This document shows positions 52,728 through 61,505 of a stretch of 64,000 bases of DNA, one piece after another (the stretch's first letter is position 1; each line of letters begins with the position of its first letter). A program made the position numbers and the translations under genes. This DNA comes from Oscillospiraceae bacterium. GTDB taxonomy: Bacteria; Bacillota; Clostridia; Oscillospirales; Ruminococcaceae. The notes under the pieces are model-generated. The model was not told the DNA's origin, did no database searches, and saw nothing but the letters and a program-made list of their open reading frames with translations. Location: NCBI GenBank assembly GCA_015066115.1, contig SVOZ01000006.1, positions 37,351 through 101,350 on the forward strand, written 5' to 3'.

Positions 52728-53518
52728 TAGATCACCTTTGTATAACTGTTTTCGTATTTATAAATTGTGCAAACGCCAAGAGCAGAGATCAAAACTCCAG
52801 CAACAAGCCAAATAATAAGCGCCAGAACATTTGGAGTCTGATTATAAAGCATAACATCTCTGAGCGAGGAAATTACAAGCGCCACGGGGTTTCCTAAATT
52901 CAAAAGTTTGGCAATAAGCGGATTGTTTGTTCCGATTCTTCCGCTTATGGAATAGAAAATTCCCGACATATAGAAAACAAGTCTCAAAAGAACCGTTACA
53001 ACATTTGAAAGGTCCTCTATAAATACGCCGAAATGCATAAAGATAGTAGCCGCTCCAAAGGTTATTGCAAAAAGAGTTGCTAAAATAAGCGGGATGTACA
53101 AAAGATTGAAGCTGACGGGAACCCTCGTAAAGATCATTCCCACTATTACAAGCGCAAATGATATGAGCATCTTGAAAAAGTTTACATACATTTTTGTCAA
53201 GATTAGTGTATACTTTGGAATGTAAATCTTAGTTACGGTACTTTTATTTGCTCTTACGAGCTTTACGCTGTTTGTAATGGTACGGTTAAAGAAATCCCAT
53301 GCCGTAAGTCCGATTATTACAAAAACCGCAAAATTTTCTTCCCTGCTGCTGAAAACCAGCTTTACAACAAAGGAATAAATAAGCATAAACAAAATGGGGT
53401 CTAATATCCACCACAGCCAGTTCAGATAAGAGTCCGCCACGCTGGATTTAAGCTCTGCCTTGGCGGCATACATAGCATAAGGGTTGTACCTTTTTAAGTC
53501 TCTAAAAAACCTTTTCAT
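52727..53518 (-). CDS. tagG: Teichoic acid/polysaccharide export ABC permease (TagG-like)
   Basis: The 263-residue ABC-2 permease has about six TM helices. It starts RDLKRYNPYAMYAAKAELKS and has WWILDPILFMLIYSFV, typical of TagG/Wzm. Partner of the ATPase gene immediately downstream. Confidence 0.9.
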   Translation of the reverse strand: MKRFFRDLKRYNPYAMYAAKAELKSSVADSYLNWLWWILDPILFMLIYSFVVKLVFSSREENFAVFVIIGLTAWDFFNRTITNSVKLVRANKSTVTKIYIPKYTLILTKMYVNFFKMLISFALVIVGMIFTRVPVSFNLLYIPLILATLFAITFGAATIFMHFGVFIEDLSNVVTVLLRLVFYMSGIFYSISGRIGTNNPLIAKLLNLGNPVALVISSLRDVMLYNQTPNVLALIIWLVAGVLISALGVCTIYKYENSYTKVI

Positions 53519-53533
53519 AAATTACTCCTGAGT

Positions 53534-54769
53534 TTATTTTATACACTTTTTCAGCGCTCTTTTACTGCTGTTTGCATCATTTTGGCTATTGAATTTCTCA
53601 TTAAACTGCTTATATTTGTCGTCATAAACAAACTTTTGCTCTGTATTTTTTATAAGCGATACAAGCTCATCATTTTTAAACGCTATCTTGCCCGGAAGCT
53701 CGGTTATATCAAGATAAAAGTCGCGCATCTTGTTTTTATAAAGCTCGTAGTCATACATAAAGAACATTATAGGGCGCTTTAAATTTGCATAGTCAAAAAA
53801 CACACTTGAATAGTCGGTTAAAAGCATATCGCTTATTATATAAAGCTCGTTTATATCCTGATAACGCGAAACATCATAAACAAAGCCTTTATAGCGGCTT
53901 AAATCAAAGTTATCAACCACAAAATAGTGGGCTCTGAAAAGAATTACATAATCCTTTGAAAGCTCCTTTTTGATCAAATCAAAGTCAATTCCAATATCGT
54001 AATGAAAGCCCTTTCCCCTCTCGAAATTATCGTCGCGAAAGGTCGGCGCATAGAGAAGCACCTTTTTATCTTCAGGGATATTAAGGCTTTGTTTTACCTT
54101 TTTTACATCCTCATCGGTAAAACAAAAGAGAAAGTCATTTCTCGGATAGCCGCACTCAATAAATTTGCTTTTACTCTGGTTAAAGGCCGAACTTATCTTG
54201 TCGGTGTAAAACTCAGAGGGAGAAACAAAACAGGTGATTTTTTTGCCCTGCGAGATATACTGCTTATGTATAGACGAGAGCTTTTGTGCTTTGCCCTGTT
54301 CGCTTTTTATGTCACATCCAAGCCTTTTAAGCGGCGTTCCGTGCCAGGTCTGGATAAAAGACTGCTCTTTTTTTGGCGTTACAAAAGCCGGCATAGTTGA
54401 GTTGGTCACCCAGAATTTTGCCTTGGCGCAAGCCTTAAGATAAGCGCGAGAGCCGTATTTCACAAGCCTTGTGTTGCGGTTTTGCTCAAGCTCTTTATAA
54501 GCGCTTAAATCGCGCACCGCCCAGACAAAAGAATAGTCGCCATAACATTGGTCGTTTAAAGCCGCAAGATACATCGCCTTAGGGCTACAGGTTACGGATC
54601 GCCCCTGAAACGACTCAAACAAAATGGTTTTTGCATCTGTTTTTACAGTTTTTGAAATTATACCGTAATTTAAGCTTGAAAAAAACAAGACTATTTTCTT
54701 ATACACGGCATAAACAACTCTGCTGTTTTGAACAAACGCTTTTAGCGAGGACTTAACCTTTTGAAGCAT
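53534..54769 (-). CDS. CDP-glycerol glycerophosphotransferase (TagF-like)
   Basis: The 411-residue protein has the GT-B-type glycerophosphotransferase motifs TWHGTPLKRLG, LLYAPTFRDDNF and LLTDYSSVFFDYANLKRPIMFF. It transfers glycerol phosphate from CDP-glycerol to a growing chain; whether it primes or polymerises cannot be told from sequence. It lies between tagD and tagG in the operon. Confidence 0.88.
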   Translation of the reverse strand: MLQKVKSSLKAFVQNSRVVYAVYKKIVLFFSSLNYGIISKTVKTDAKTILFESFQGRSVTCSPKAMYLAALNDQCYGDYSFVWAVRDLSAYKELEQNRNTRLVKYGSRAYLKACAKAKFWVTNSTMPAFVTPKKEQSFIQTWHGTPLKRLGCDIKSEQGKAQKLSSIHKQYISQGKKITCFVSPSEFYTDKISSAFNQSKSKFIECGYPRNDFLFCFTDEDVKKVKQSLNIPEDKKVLLYAPTFRDDNFERGKGFHYDIGIDFDLIKKELSKDYVILFRAHYFVVDNFDLSRYKGFVYDVSRYQDINELYIISDMLLTDYSSVFFDYANLKRPIMFFMYDYELYKNKMRDFYLDITELPGKIAFKNDELVSLIKNTEQKFVYDDKYKQFNEKFNSQNDANSSKRALKKCIK

Positions 54770-54790
54770 ATCTTATCAGTTCCCTTAAGC

Positions 54791-55180
54791 TTAGTCTTTA
54801 AGGTCTTTTTTAATCTGTGTGGTGGAGATTTCAGGTGTTCTCGGCAGGTAAACCACTTCGCAGTGATCCTTTAAAAAATCAAACTTACCTTCCCAGTCAT
54901 CGCCCATTACAAAGGTGTCGATCTTAAATTCCTTAACATCACTCACCTTCTGCTCCCAATTTTCCTCGGGAATAACAAGGTCAACATATCTGATAGCCTC
55001 AAGCATTTTCTTGCGGTCCTCATAAGAGAAGTAGCACTTTTTCTGCTTACTATTCCAGTTAAACTCATCGGTTGAAAGGGCGACAACAAGGTAGTCGCCA
55101 TATTCCTTTGCGCGCTTTAAAAGGTTGATGTGGCCATAGTGAAGAAGGTCAAAGGTTCCGTAGGTTATAACTTTTTTCAT
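54791..55180 (-). CDS. tagD: Glycerol-3-phosphate cytidylyltransferase
   Basis: The 129-residue protein has TYGTFDLLHYGHINLLKRA (HxGH) near the start and RTPEISTTQIK near the end, the two cytidylyltransferase motifs. It makes CDP-glycerol for the adjacent transferases. Its ATG overlaps the stop of the TagB-like gene. Confidence 0.95.
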   Translation of the reverse strand: MKKVITYGTFDLLHYGHINLLKRAKEYGDYLVVALSTDEFNWNSKQKKCYFSYEDRKKMLEAIRYVDLVIPEENWEQKVSDVKEFKIDTFVMGDDWEGKFDFLKDHCEVVYLPRTPEISTTQIKKDLKD

Positions 55181-56331
55181 TTCAAATCCTCCGTTTTACA
55201 TATCTTTAGCTCGGTGAGTATCCTCTCGCATCCGCCGCTTTTAAAGGTGTTAAAAAGTTCGTTACATTCTCTTCGTTTTGTTAAAAAATCATCCTGTCCG
55301 TTTGCAACGGCAGATACAAAACTTTTAAGCTCTTCGCTGTTTTTTATATAGTTTCCGGGCATAAGCCTTAAAAAATCATCTGTTACAAAGCCGCGCTTCT
55401 TGCGATACTCCTCGGGATCGGGGCCTGCAAAAGCTATCGGCCTGTCAAGCAGGAGAAAATCAATATAAATGCTTGAAAAATCAGTTACAAGCGCGTCCGC
55501 AAATTTTAAAACGCCGTAAAGCGAATAGCCTTTTTGCCTAAGATTGCTGTCATTTACAAACAAAATGTTTGAAAAATCCTGGAAAGGCAAAACCGCATCA
55601 TCCATAGGATGAGGCTTTATTACAAGAAGTGTATTATTTTGCGCAAGCGCAGAATTTATATCATTTAAAAAGTGAGAATCAAAAGGGTTAATTTCTTCAT
55701 AAAATCCATCGGTTTGGCCAAGGCGCTTTGATGAAAGAAATGTCGGAAGCCAGAAAATGACCTTGTTGTAGCCGCAAAGGAACTGAGGCTTTGGCGCATC
55801 ATTAAACATTTCATCACATCTTGGCTGAGAGGAAATGAGCATCTGCTCTTTTTGCGCTCCAAATGCCTTTGCCATAATATCGGCGAAAAACGGCGAGGTC
55901 GCGATAAGATGTGTAAAAAAGTTCTGGTCGTCATTTTGATGGCCTTTTTCAAGCCTTCCTATGCTTTTAAGGGGCATTCCGTGCCAGAGATTTACAACTT
56001 TTTGGTCACGCGCAGGCTTTATAGGATACTTTCCAAAGCTGTAAAAACAATTTTTGCTTTTAAGAAAAGAAAACACTCCTCTTACGCAAGAAACAAAGCG
56101 GACATTTTTAGGTGCGCTTTCTGCAAAGCATTTATACTCATCGGTTGACACCGTTATTTTAAAGCGCGAATTTATGCCTTTTTCAATGCAATAGTCATAA
56201 AGACTTTTTACATTATCCCTAAAGCCGAGATTTGAATAAAAAAACAGCGTGTCTGACTTTTTTGGAACACATTTATTTAAAAGGTCAAGCGGTAAACACA
56301 ACAGCCTCGCGCACCTTTTTATCACATTCAT
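55177..56331 (-). CDS. CDP-glycerol glycerophosphotransferase (TagB-like)
   Basis: The 384-residue protein has NLWHGMPLKSIGRLEKGH, WLPTFLSS and LVTDFSSIYIDFLLLDRPIAFAGP, the same family as the downstream TagF-like gene but divergent. It may act as the primase of a glycerol-phosphate polymer. It overlaps tagD by four bases, and the glycosyltransferase gene ends four bases upstream. Confidence 0.87.
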   Translation of the reverse strand: MNVIKRCARLLCLPLDLLNKCVPKKSDTLFFYSNLGFRDNVKSLYDYCIEKGINSRFKITVSTDEYKCFAESAPKNVRFVSCVRGVFSFLKSKNCFYSFGKYPIKPARDQKVVNLWHGMPLKSIGRLEKGHQNDDQNFFTHLIATSPFFADIMAKAFGAQKEQMLISSQPRCDEMFNDAPKPQFLCGYNKVIFWLPTFLSSKRLGQTDGFYEEINPFDSHFLNDINSALAQNNTLLVIKPHPMDDAVLPFQDFSNILFVNDSNLRQKGYSLYGVLKFADALVTDFSSIYIDFLLLDRPIAFAGPDPEEYRKKRGFVTDDFLRLMPGNYIKNSEELKSFVSAVANGQDDFLTKRRECNELFNTFKSGGCERILTELKICKTEDLK

Positions 56332-56335
56332 TTTT

Positions 56336-57160
56336 TCAGCCTCTTAAAAATTTTTGATAGACAAATTTTCTAATACCTTGCGGCAAAAGCGCCACAACAG
56401 CTCTCGGAAGCTGCACAGTTACAGTTTCTTTAAAAGAGCAGATACCGAGCTCTCTCATTCTATTATAAAAGCGATTTAAGCATTTAACATATTCTCTTCC
56501 GCCGCGCCTTTTAATAAGCCCGCTCCCCGTTCTCATCAAAACAAGCGGCTCTGCTGAATTTGCGCCTTTTGCTCCGTTTGCAAGTGCCCTTGCAAAAAGC
56601 TCGTAATCTTCAAAAAATAAGTAGTCCATATATCCGCCGACAGACTCAATAACCGACTTTTTATATAAGACGGCAGGATGGTTAAAGGGCGTGCGTTTTT
56701 TTACAAACCTCATAATTTCCTCATGAGTTTGCGGAACTGTGCGCACAGAGGTGATGCACTCAGGGTCGCTTTCAAACTCAGCAACTGCTGAGCTTACTAT
56801 ATCTGCGCCCGTTTGCTGCATTAGCGCAAGCTGTTTTTCAGCTCTGTCAGAAACAGAAATATCATCGCTGTCCATTCTCATAACGATTTCATTCTTGCAA
56901 TGTGAAAGTCCAAAATTAAGCGCCCTTCCAAGCCCTAAGTTTTGTGCCAACGCGGCACAATTAATTTTAAATCTGTCCTTTAAACTATTTATTTCATTTT
57001 CAAGTTCGGGGCCGATCTTGCCATCTATAACAAGCACAAACTCATCGGGCACAATGCTCTGGGAAAATATGCTTTCGACGCTCTTTTTAAGAAATTCAGG
57101 GGATTCTTTTTCATAAACCGACATAAGAACGCTATACGGCGGAAATTCCTTATTTTGCAA
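56336..57160 (-). CDS. Family 2 glycosyltransferase
   Basis: The roughly 275-residue GT-A enzyme has YSVLMSVYEKESPEFLKKSV at the start, the MRMDSDDIS DxD motif (about residue 95) and FNHPAVLYKKS plus FFEDYELFARAL acceptor region. It is probably the first gene of the teichoic-acid operon and may glycosylate the polymer or its linkage unit. TTG 57160 follows AAAGGGGAG by 9 bases; ATG 57181 precedes that site and has no ribosome site of its own. Confidence 0.85.
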   Translation of the reverse strand: MQNKEFPPYSVLMSVYEKESPEFLKKSVESIFSQSIVPDEFVLVIDGKIGPELENEINSLKDRFKINCAALAQNLGLGRALNFGLSHCKNEIVMRMDSDDISVSDRAEKQLALMQQTGADIVSSAVAEFESDPECITSVRTVPQTHEEIMRFVKKRTPFNHPAVLYKKSVIESVGGYMDYLFFEDYELFARALANGAKGANSAEPLVLMRTGSGLIKRRGGREYVKCLNRFYNRMRELGICSFKETVTVQLPRAVVALLPQGIRKFVYQKFLRG

Positions 57161-57213
57161 GGCGGCAGACTCCCCTTTCATTTACTATACGGCATAAATA
57201 TCCATACTATATA

Positions 57214-57242
57214 AAGATACCACAAAACTATATTTTTTGCAA
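57214..57242 (-). promoter_or_regulatory. Weak candidate promoter for the teichoic-acid operon
   Basis: Minus strand: TTGCAA, 17-base spacer, TATCTT. The -10 is poor; a TATAGT lies nearby. The rest of the 57182-57350 gap shows nothing else. Confidence 0.3.
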
Positions 57243-57355
57243 GCATTTTACCGCTTATTTAATTTGTTTTTGACGGTTTTTCTTTCAGTTTTTTTGATTT
57301 TGCTTTTTTCCAAATAAAATCACGACTTTTTATGACATAATTTCCTGCAAAAAGT

Positions 57356-57388
57356 AAAAAGCGGAAGCCTTGAAAGCTTCCGCTTTTA
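57356..57388 (-). terminator. Terminator after the nucleotidyltransferase gene
   Basis: AAAAAGCGGAAGC and GCTTCCGCTTTT arms with a short loop, directly downstream of the minus-strand stop. Confidence 0.82.
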
Positions 57389-57389
57389 T

Positions 57390-58319
57390 TTAGTTCCAAA
57401 GTTTTTCGGGATAAAGACCGTTCTTCATTTTTTCTTTTAGCGCAATTTTTACATCCTCAAGATCCTCTTTATAGGTCATTCCGTACCACTGATCTTCGGT
57501 TTTTAAAACAGCACAGTCTGCCTTATTTTCCAAGATGAGCCTGCTTGCGACAGAAGGAAGATAAAATTCAGCTTTAAGCGGGTTTATGTCCTCATTTTTA
57601 AGCGTGCCCAAAAACTCGATAAGCTGATTTTCAAAATGTTCAAGAGCCTCTTTAGGAAATGCCCAGCAATTCATTGAAACAAGGGTGTTTTGATCAAGAT
57701 CTACCCAACTGTTTCCGTTATCCTCTGTGTAGGATATTTTATCACCGCGGCACTCAATATGGGTGCGCTCGGTAACAGACGCTAAAAAGCCGTTTTCAAC
57801 CTCACAAATTCCTCTTGAGGTCGAACCGTTTTTCGAAACGGTGTTTTTAAGAACAAATCCGGCCATTGCAAGCCTTAATTTATCCTCTTTTTTACCCGAA
57901 ACAAGAAAATCGTGCAAGATCTCAAAGCACTTTGGACCATAATAGTCATCAGCATTGATAACAACGAAATCCTCTTTGATCTGCTCTTTGCCGCACCACA
58001 CTGCGTGACCGGTACCAAATGGCTTAGTTCTTCCCTCAGGCGCAGTGAACTTTTCAGGCAATTTTGTTGTTTCCTGCATTATATATTCGGTTTCAATATA
58101 TTTTGAAAGCCTGTTTCCGACAACCTCTTTAAAATCATCGGCGATCTGCTCTTTAATTATAAAGTAAACCTTATCAAAGCCTGCTCTCTTTGCGTCAAAA
58201 ACCGAATAATCTATTATCAGTTCTCCTGCAGGGCCTACAGGTGTGAGCTGTTTAAGTCCTCCAAAGCGGCTTCCCATTCCAGCCGCCATTATAACAAGTG
58301 CTGTTTTTTTATTTTTCAT
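57390..58319 (-). CDS. Sugar-phosphate nucleotidyltransferase (NTP_transferase family)
   Basis: The 309-residue protein has the nucleotide-binding motif VIMAAGMGSRFGGLKQLTPV at the start and FVVINADDYYG (metal Asp, about residue 120). The family activates sugar phosphates or related polyols to NDP forms; the substrate is not clear. ATG 58319 follows GGAGG by 8 bases. It has its own promoter (58418-58446) and terminator, so it is probably a single-gene unit next to the teichoic-acid operon. Confidence 0.85.
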   Translation of the reverse strand: MKNKKTALVIMAAGMGSRFGGLKQLTPVGPAGELIIDYSVFDAKRAGFDKVYFIIKEQIADDFKEVVGNRLSKYIETEYIMQETTKLPEKFTAPEGRTKPFGTGHAVWCGKEQIKEDFVVINADDYYGPKCFEILHDFLVSGKKEDKLRLAMAGFVLKNTVSKNGSTSRGICEVENGFLASVTERTHIECRGDKISYTEDNGNSWVDLDQNTLVSMNCWAFPKEALEHFENQLIEFLGTLKNEDINPLKAEFYLPSVASRLILENKADCAVLKTEDQWYGMTYKEDLEDVKIALKEKMKNGLYPEKLWN

Positions 58320-58417
58320 AAACATTACCTCCAATTTTCATTTTAATCGGGCATAATAATTTATCAATACACTTTCTGCTAAATAATATGCAATTTAGGA
58401 CAGATACTGTAATAATA

Positions 58418-58446
58418 ATTATATAATTTAAAAGTATTATCGTCAA
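58418..58446 (-). promoter_or_regulatory. Promoter for the nucleotidyltransferase gene
   Basis: Minus strand: TTGACG, 17-base spacer, TATAAT, giving a leader of about 90 bases. Confidence 0.6.
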
Positions 58447-58470
58447 CACATCAAATTTACAAAAATTATC

Positions 58471-58499
58471 TTTACAGAATGATTTTTTTGTGTTATGAT
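58471..58499 (+). promoter_or_regulatory. Promoter for the small conserved protein gene
   Basis: TTTACA, 17-base spacer, TATGAT, 30 bases before the ATG; divergent from the minus promoter at 58418. Confidence 0.6.
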
Positions 58500-58529
58500 G
58501 TAGTGTACTATATGAAAGGAAGTTATGAT

Positions 58530-58835
58530 ATGGCTGAAATCAACACCCAATCGGCTAAGCCCTTTTTAGAATACAAAGGCCGCCCTCTTGTTCGCTGCGG
58601 CAAAACCCTTTATTACGGAAATCTTTACGATGATTATGTTGTTATGATGCAGGTCGTTGACACCGTTCCCTTCAAGGATCAGAACTTTGCCGGCAAAATA
58701 ATCATTCAGCTTCTTAACACCGATCCAAATGCCGCTCCCACCGAGCTGGTTATTAAAAAGACCGACACTCGCGGTCTTTACAACGCAATCGACATTGCAT
58801 CGGTCTGGCTCGACACTGCTCTTGACCAGAACTAA
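58530..58835 (+). CDS. Small conserved cytosolic protein of unknown function
   Basis: The 101-residue soluble protein has the pattern KGRPLVRCGKTLYYGNLYDDYVVM in the first half and a helical C-terminus (AIDIASVWLDTAL). It resembles small hypothetical proteins I recall from related Clostridia; no function is known. ATG 58530 follows AAAGGAAG; the frame extends upstream without support. It stands before the ThrE pair, 64 bases away. Confidence 0.75.
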   Translation: MAEINTQSAKPFLEYKGRPLVRCGKTLYYGNLYDDYVVMMQVVDTVPFKDQNFAGKIIIQLLNTDPNAAPTELVIKKTDTRGLYNAIDIASVWLDTALDQN

Positions 58836-58899
58836 AAGGGTCGCGGCGAATTTTTATAATTTCGCCGTGATTTTATTTTCTCATTTGGAGGCATTGCAA

Positions 58900-59658
58900 G
58901 TGAATAATCAACAGCTTCTTAACATTGCGTCTCGGCTTGGAAACAGCATGCAAAGAAACGGCGCCGAAACCTACAGAATAGAGGATTCCATCGCCAGAGT
59001 TTTATCTGCACTCGGCGCTAATGATATTAATGTTTTCGTCATTAATTCCTGCATTATGCTTTCTATGTCCAACGAGGACAAAGAGGTTGTTTCCGAGATA
59101 AGAAGATGCAGAGAAAAAAGCACCGATCTTTACAAAATCGACAAGCTAAATTCCCTCTGCCGCAAGATATGCACCGAGAGAATGAGCTACTACGAGATAA
59201 TCGAAGAGATCGACAGAATTGAGATGCAAAGGACCTATCCGTTCATTGTAAAGCTTTTGGCCTTTGCAATAATTTCCGGAGCCTTTACATATCTTTTCGG
59301 CGGCGGATTATACGAGGTTTTAGCCGCCTGTGTTATCGGGCTTTTGGTTTATCCTCTTGTTTACATAACCGAAAAACTTAAAACAGGAATTTTCTTTAAA
59401 AACATAATTGCGAGCGGTGCAATTGCTTTGCTTACCCTTCTGTTTTCTGCATATCTGTACACAATAAAGGTTGACACCGTTATTATCGGAACATTTATGA
59501 ATCTTGTCCCGGGGGTTGCGCTTGCAACCTCGATGCGTGACATAATTGCAGGTGACCTTATCTCCGGCAAAAACACCCTTACCGAAGCTGTTATAATCGC
59601 TGTCGGAATGGCGCTTGGTTCAGGTATCGTTATGGCAACGCTTGCAGGTGTGCTTTAA
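58900..59658 (+). CDS. Threonine/serine exporter ThrE, N-terminal subunit (DUF1212)
   Basis: The 252-residue protein has a cytosolic N-terminal part with the QRNGAETYRIEDSI motif, then about five TM helices (FVIKLLAFAIISGAF-type to the end) with NLVPGVALATSMRDIIAGDL. In Clostridia ThrE is split into two genes, the second of which follows here. It would export serine or threonine by proton coupling. The start is GTG 58900, 8 bases after GGAGG. Confidence 0.88.
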   Translation: MNNQQLLNIASRLGNSMQRNGAETYRIEDSIARVLSALGANDINVFVINSCIMLSMSNEDKEVVSEIRRCREKSTDLYKIDKLNSLCRKICTERMSYYEIIEEIDRIEMQRTYPFIVKLLAFAIISGAFTYLFGGGLYEVLAACVIGLLVYPLVYITEKLKTGIFFKNIIASGAIALLTLLFSAYLYTIKVDTVIIGTFMNLVPGVALATSMRDIIAGDLISGKNTLTEAVIIAVGMALGSGIVMATLAGVL

Positions 59659-59670
59659 GGAGGTTTTCAA

Positions 59671-60126
59671 ATGGATATTTTACACTTTGTTCTTTCCCTT
59701 ATATTTGCCTATATCGCCTGCTTTGGATTTGGCTTTATTTTTCACATAAGGGGACGTAATCTTTTTATTACGCCAATAGGCGGAGTTATAATCTGGGGAA
59801 CCTATTTACTGCTTGAAAATCCTGTTTCCTCAATAATTGTAAGAGCCTTTTTGGCAACAATGGCTGCCGCTATTTTCTGCGAAATAATTGCAAGGGTTTT
59901 AAAGGCTCCTGTTACGGTTTTTATGATTATATCAATCCTGCCTCTTGTTCCGGGAAGCGGAATTTATTACACAATGCAGGCCTGCATAAAGAGCGATTAC
60001 AACGCCTTTATTGAAAAAGGAATTGAAACCATCGGAATTGCGGGTGCAATCGCAGTTGGAATGCTTATTGTTTCAACCATTTTTAAGATGGGAACACTCG
60101 CTTTTTTGCGGCTTAAGAAAAACTAA
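59671..60126 (+). CDS. Threonine/serine exporter ThrE, C-terminal subunit (DUF3815)
   Basis: The 151-residue protein is almost all membrane (about five helices), with the ISILPLVPGSGIYYTM motif. Partner of the preceding gene, 12 bases away with AAGGAGG before ATG. Confidence 0.88.
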   Translation: MDILHFVLSLIFAYIACFGFGFIFHIRGRNLFITPIGGVIIWGTYLLLENPVSSIIVRAFLATMAAAIFCEIIARVLKAPVTVFMIISILPLVPGSGIYYTMQACIKSDYNAFIEKGIETIGIAGAIAVGMLIVSTIFKMGTLAFLRLKKN

Positions 60127-60167
60127 AAAAGCTCTGTGCATTTTTGAAAAATGCACAGAGTTTTTTT
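60125..60167. terminator. Bidirectional terminator
   Basis: CTCTGTGCATTTTT and AAAAATGCACAGAG arms with A and T tracts, between the convergent ThrE and isomerase genes. Confidence 0.85.
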
Positions 60168-61023
60168 ATTTTACAAAGGTGTTAAGCCATTTAAATGACT
60201 CGGCGTGATATTTAAGCGCCGAAGGGTAAAGCGCCTCGTTTTTCTCAGGAAAACCTGCTTCCGAGGTGAAAAATCCGTCAAAGCCTGTATCAACAATTGC
60301 AGGGATAACATCCTTCCAAGGCACTATTCCCTGCCCGGCAGGCTGATGACCGTCAGCATCACCGACATTGCTGTGAAGGTGCAGTATTTTAAGTCTGTCC
60401 CCTATCTCGCGGATAGCCTCTGCCTGCTTAAATGCTTCATAGTATTCCATAATATTTGCGTGGCCCGTGTCCCAGCAAATTCCTATGTGCTTTGAATCGA
60501 ATTTATCAACAAGGGTGATAAGGTCCTTATAGTTTGAGGAAAAGAACTTTATGTGCTTGACTACAGGGAAAATGGGAAGGTTTTCAACCGCGATGCCGAC
60601 GTCAAAACGCTCAGCAATTTTGAGAAAATGACATAGATCGTTGTAATTATCTCTGATGGCATTTTCAACATTAAAATCGTGGTTAAAATCGGTTCTCGGG
60701 TGGTACGCTCCCCACTTACAGCTGAGGATCGCATTTGCCTCAATTCCGCGCTCTATTTGAATAGTTTCTTCCTCATTATACTCATCGCTCGAGCGGCGGA
60801 TATAGTAAACAGGAAGATGGGTCTGAACACAGGTAAGACCCTCTCCCTCGATCATTTTACGAACTTCTTTCATCTTTTCGCGCCAGTTATCAAGCTGCAG
60901 ATAGTTATCCTTACCGTTTAAATTTGCGGCAACGCCATCAAACCCAGCCTCTTTAACTGCTTTTAAAAGCTTTACTGTCATTGACGGTGCGGTATATATA
61001 TGTGTTGCGATTTTAAAGCTCAT
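60166..61023 (-). CDS. Sugar phosphate isomerase/epimerase family protein (AP endonuclease 2-type TIM barrel)
   Basis: The 285-residue protein has the xylose-isomerase-like TIM-barrel motifs VAVENLPIFP-type (IAVENLPIFPVV, metal Glu), HIGICWDTGHANI (metal Asp and His) and LHLHSNVGDADGHQPAGQG. Sugar substrate unknown. GGAGGG precedes the ATG. It has its own promoter and terminator. Confidence 0.88.
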   Translation of the reverse strand: MSFKIATHIYTAPSMTVKLLKAVKEAGFDGVAANLNGKDNYLQLDNWREKMKEVRKMIEGEGLTCVQTHLPVYYIRRSSDEYNEEETIQIERGIEANAILSCKWGAYHPRTDFNHDFNVENAIRDNYNDLCHFLKIAERFDVGIAVENLPIFPVVKHIKFFSSNYKDLITLVDKFDSKHIGICWDTGHANIMEYYEAFKQAEAIREIGDRLKILHLHSNVGDADGHQPAGQGIVPWKDVIPAIVDTGFDGFFTSEAGFPEKNEALYPSALKYHAESFKWLNTFVK

Positions 61024-61057
61024 TTTTATCCCTCCGACAAGGAATTTTGTTTACTTC

Positions 61058-61085
61058 ATTATACAACTTTTATCCCCTATGTCAA
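61058..61085 (-). promoter_or_regulatory. Promoter for the sugar isomerase gene
   Basis: Minus strand: TTGACA, 16-base spacer, TATAAT. Confidence 0.65.
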
Positions 61086-61089
61086 CAAT

Positions 61090-61503
61090 TTATGTTGTTT
61101 TTATTATGTCTTTTCCACATTTAGAACAGTGAATTTTTATTTTACCCTTTCCACGCGGCACTCTTAAAATAGTACCGCATTCACACTTGAAATATCTGTG
61201 TGTTTTTCGCTCTTTAAACATTTTCTTATGAATGGCAAAAAAGTATTTGAATTTTTGAGCAATTGAAAGATATTTTGCATTTTCCTGACGGCGTTTATAC
61301 AGATTTTTCGAAAAGCACCTGAAAAGCGCAAAAGCCATAAGCGCAACACCAATTATATACAACACATCAAGAAAGGGCAGGTTTGACAAAAAGGTTATCA
61401 CAATTGAGGATATTACAAGAAATTTATTAAAGGAATCAACCCCGTTTCTTCCGTACATAACTGATGCAAATTTATATCCAAGATTACCAAAAAAGTTCCG
61501 CAT
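61090..61503 (-). CDS. Membrane protein with C-terminal zinc ribbon
   Basis: The 137-residue protein has two hydrophobic segments (about residues 27-43 and 46-64), a basic region (KKMFKERKTHRYFK), then C-x-C...C-x2-C in KCECGTILRVPRGKGKIKI and HCSKCGKDI, a zinc-ribbon pattern. Function unknown. It begins 3 bases after the RelQ stop and shares its ribosome site with the end of that gene, so it is coupled to it. Confidence 0.72.
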   Translation of the reverse strand: MRNFFGNLGYKFASVMYGRNGVDSFNKFLVISSIVITFLSNLPFLDVLYIIGVALMAFALFRCFSKNLYKRRQENAKYLSIAQKFKYFFAIHKKMFKERKTHRYFKCECGTILRVPRGKGKIKIHCSKCGKDIIKTT

Positions 61504-61505
61504 TT

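Noticed and set aside
57182..57355. A small gene in the gap before the teichoic-acid operon
   Set aside because: Only short AT-rich frames without ribosome sites are present.
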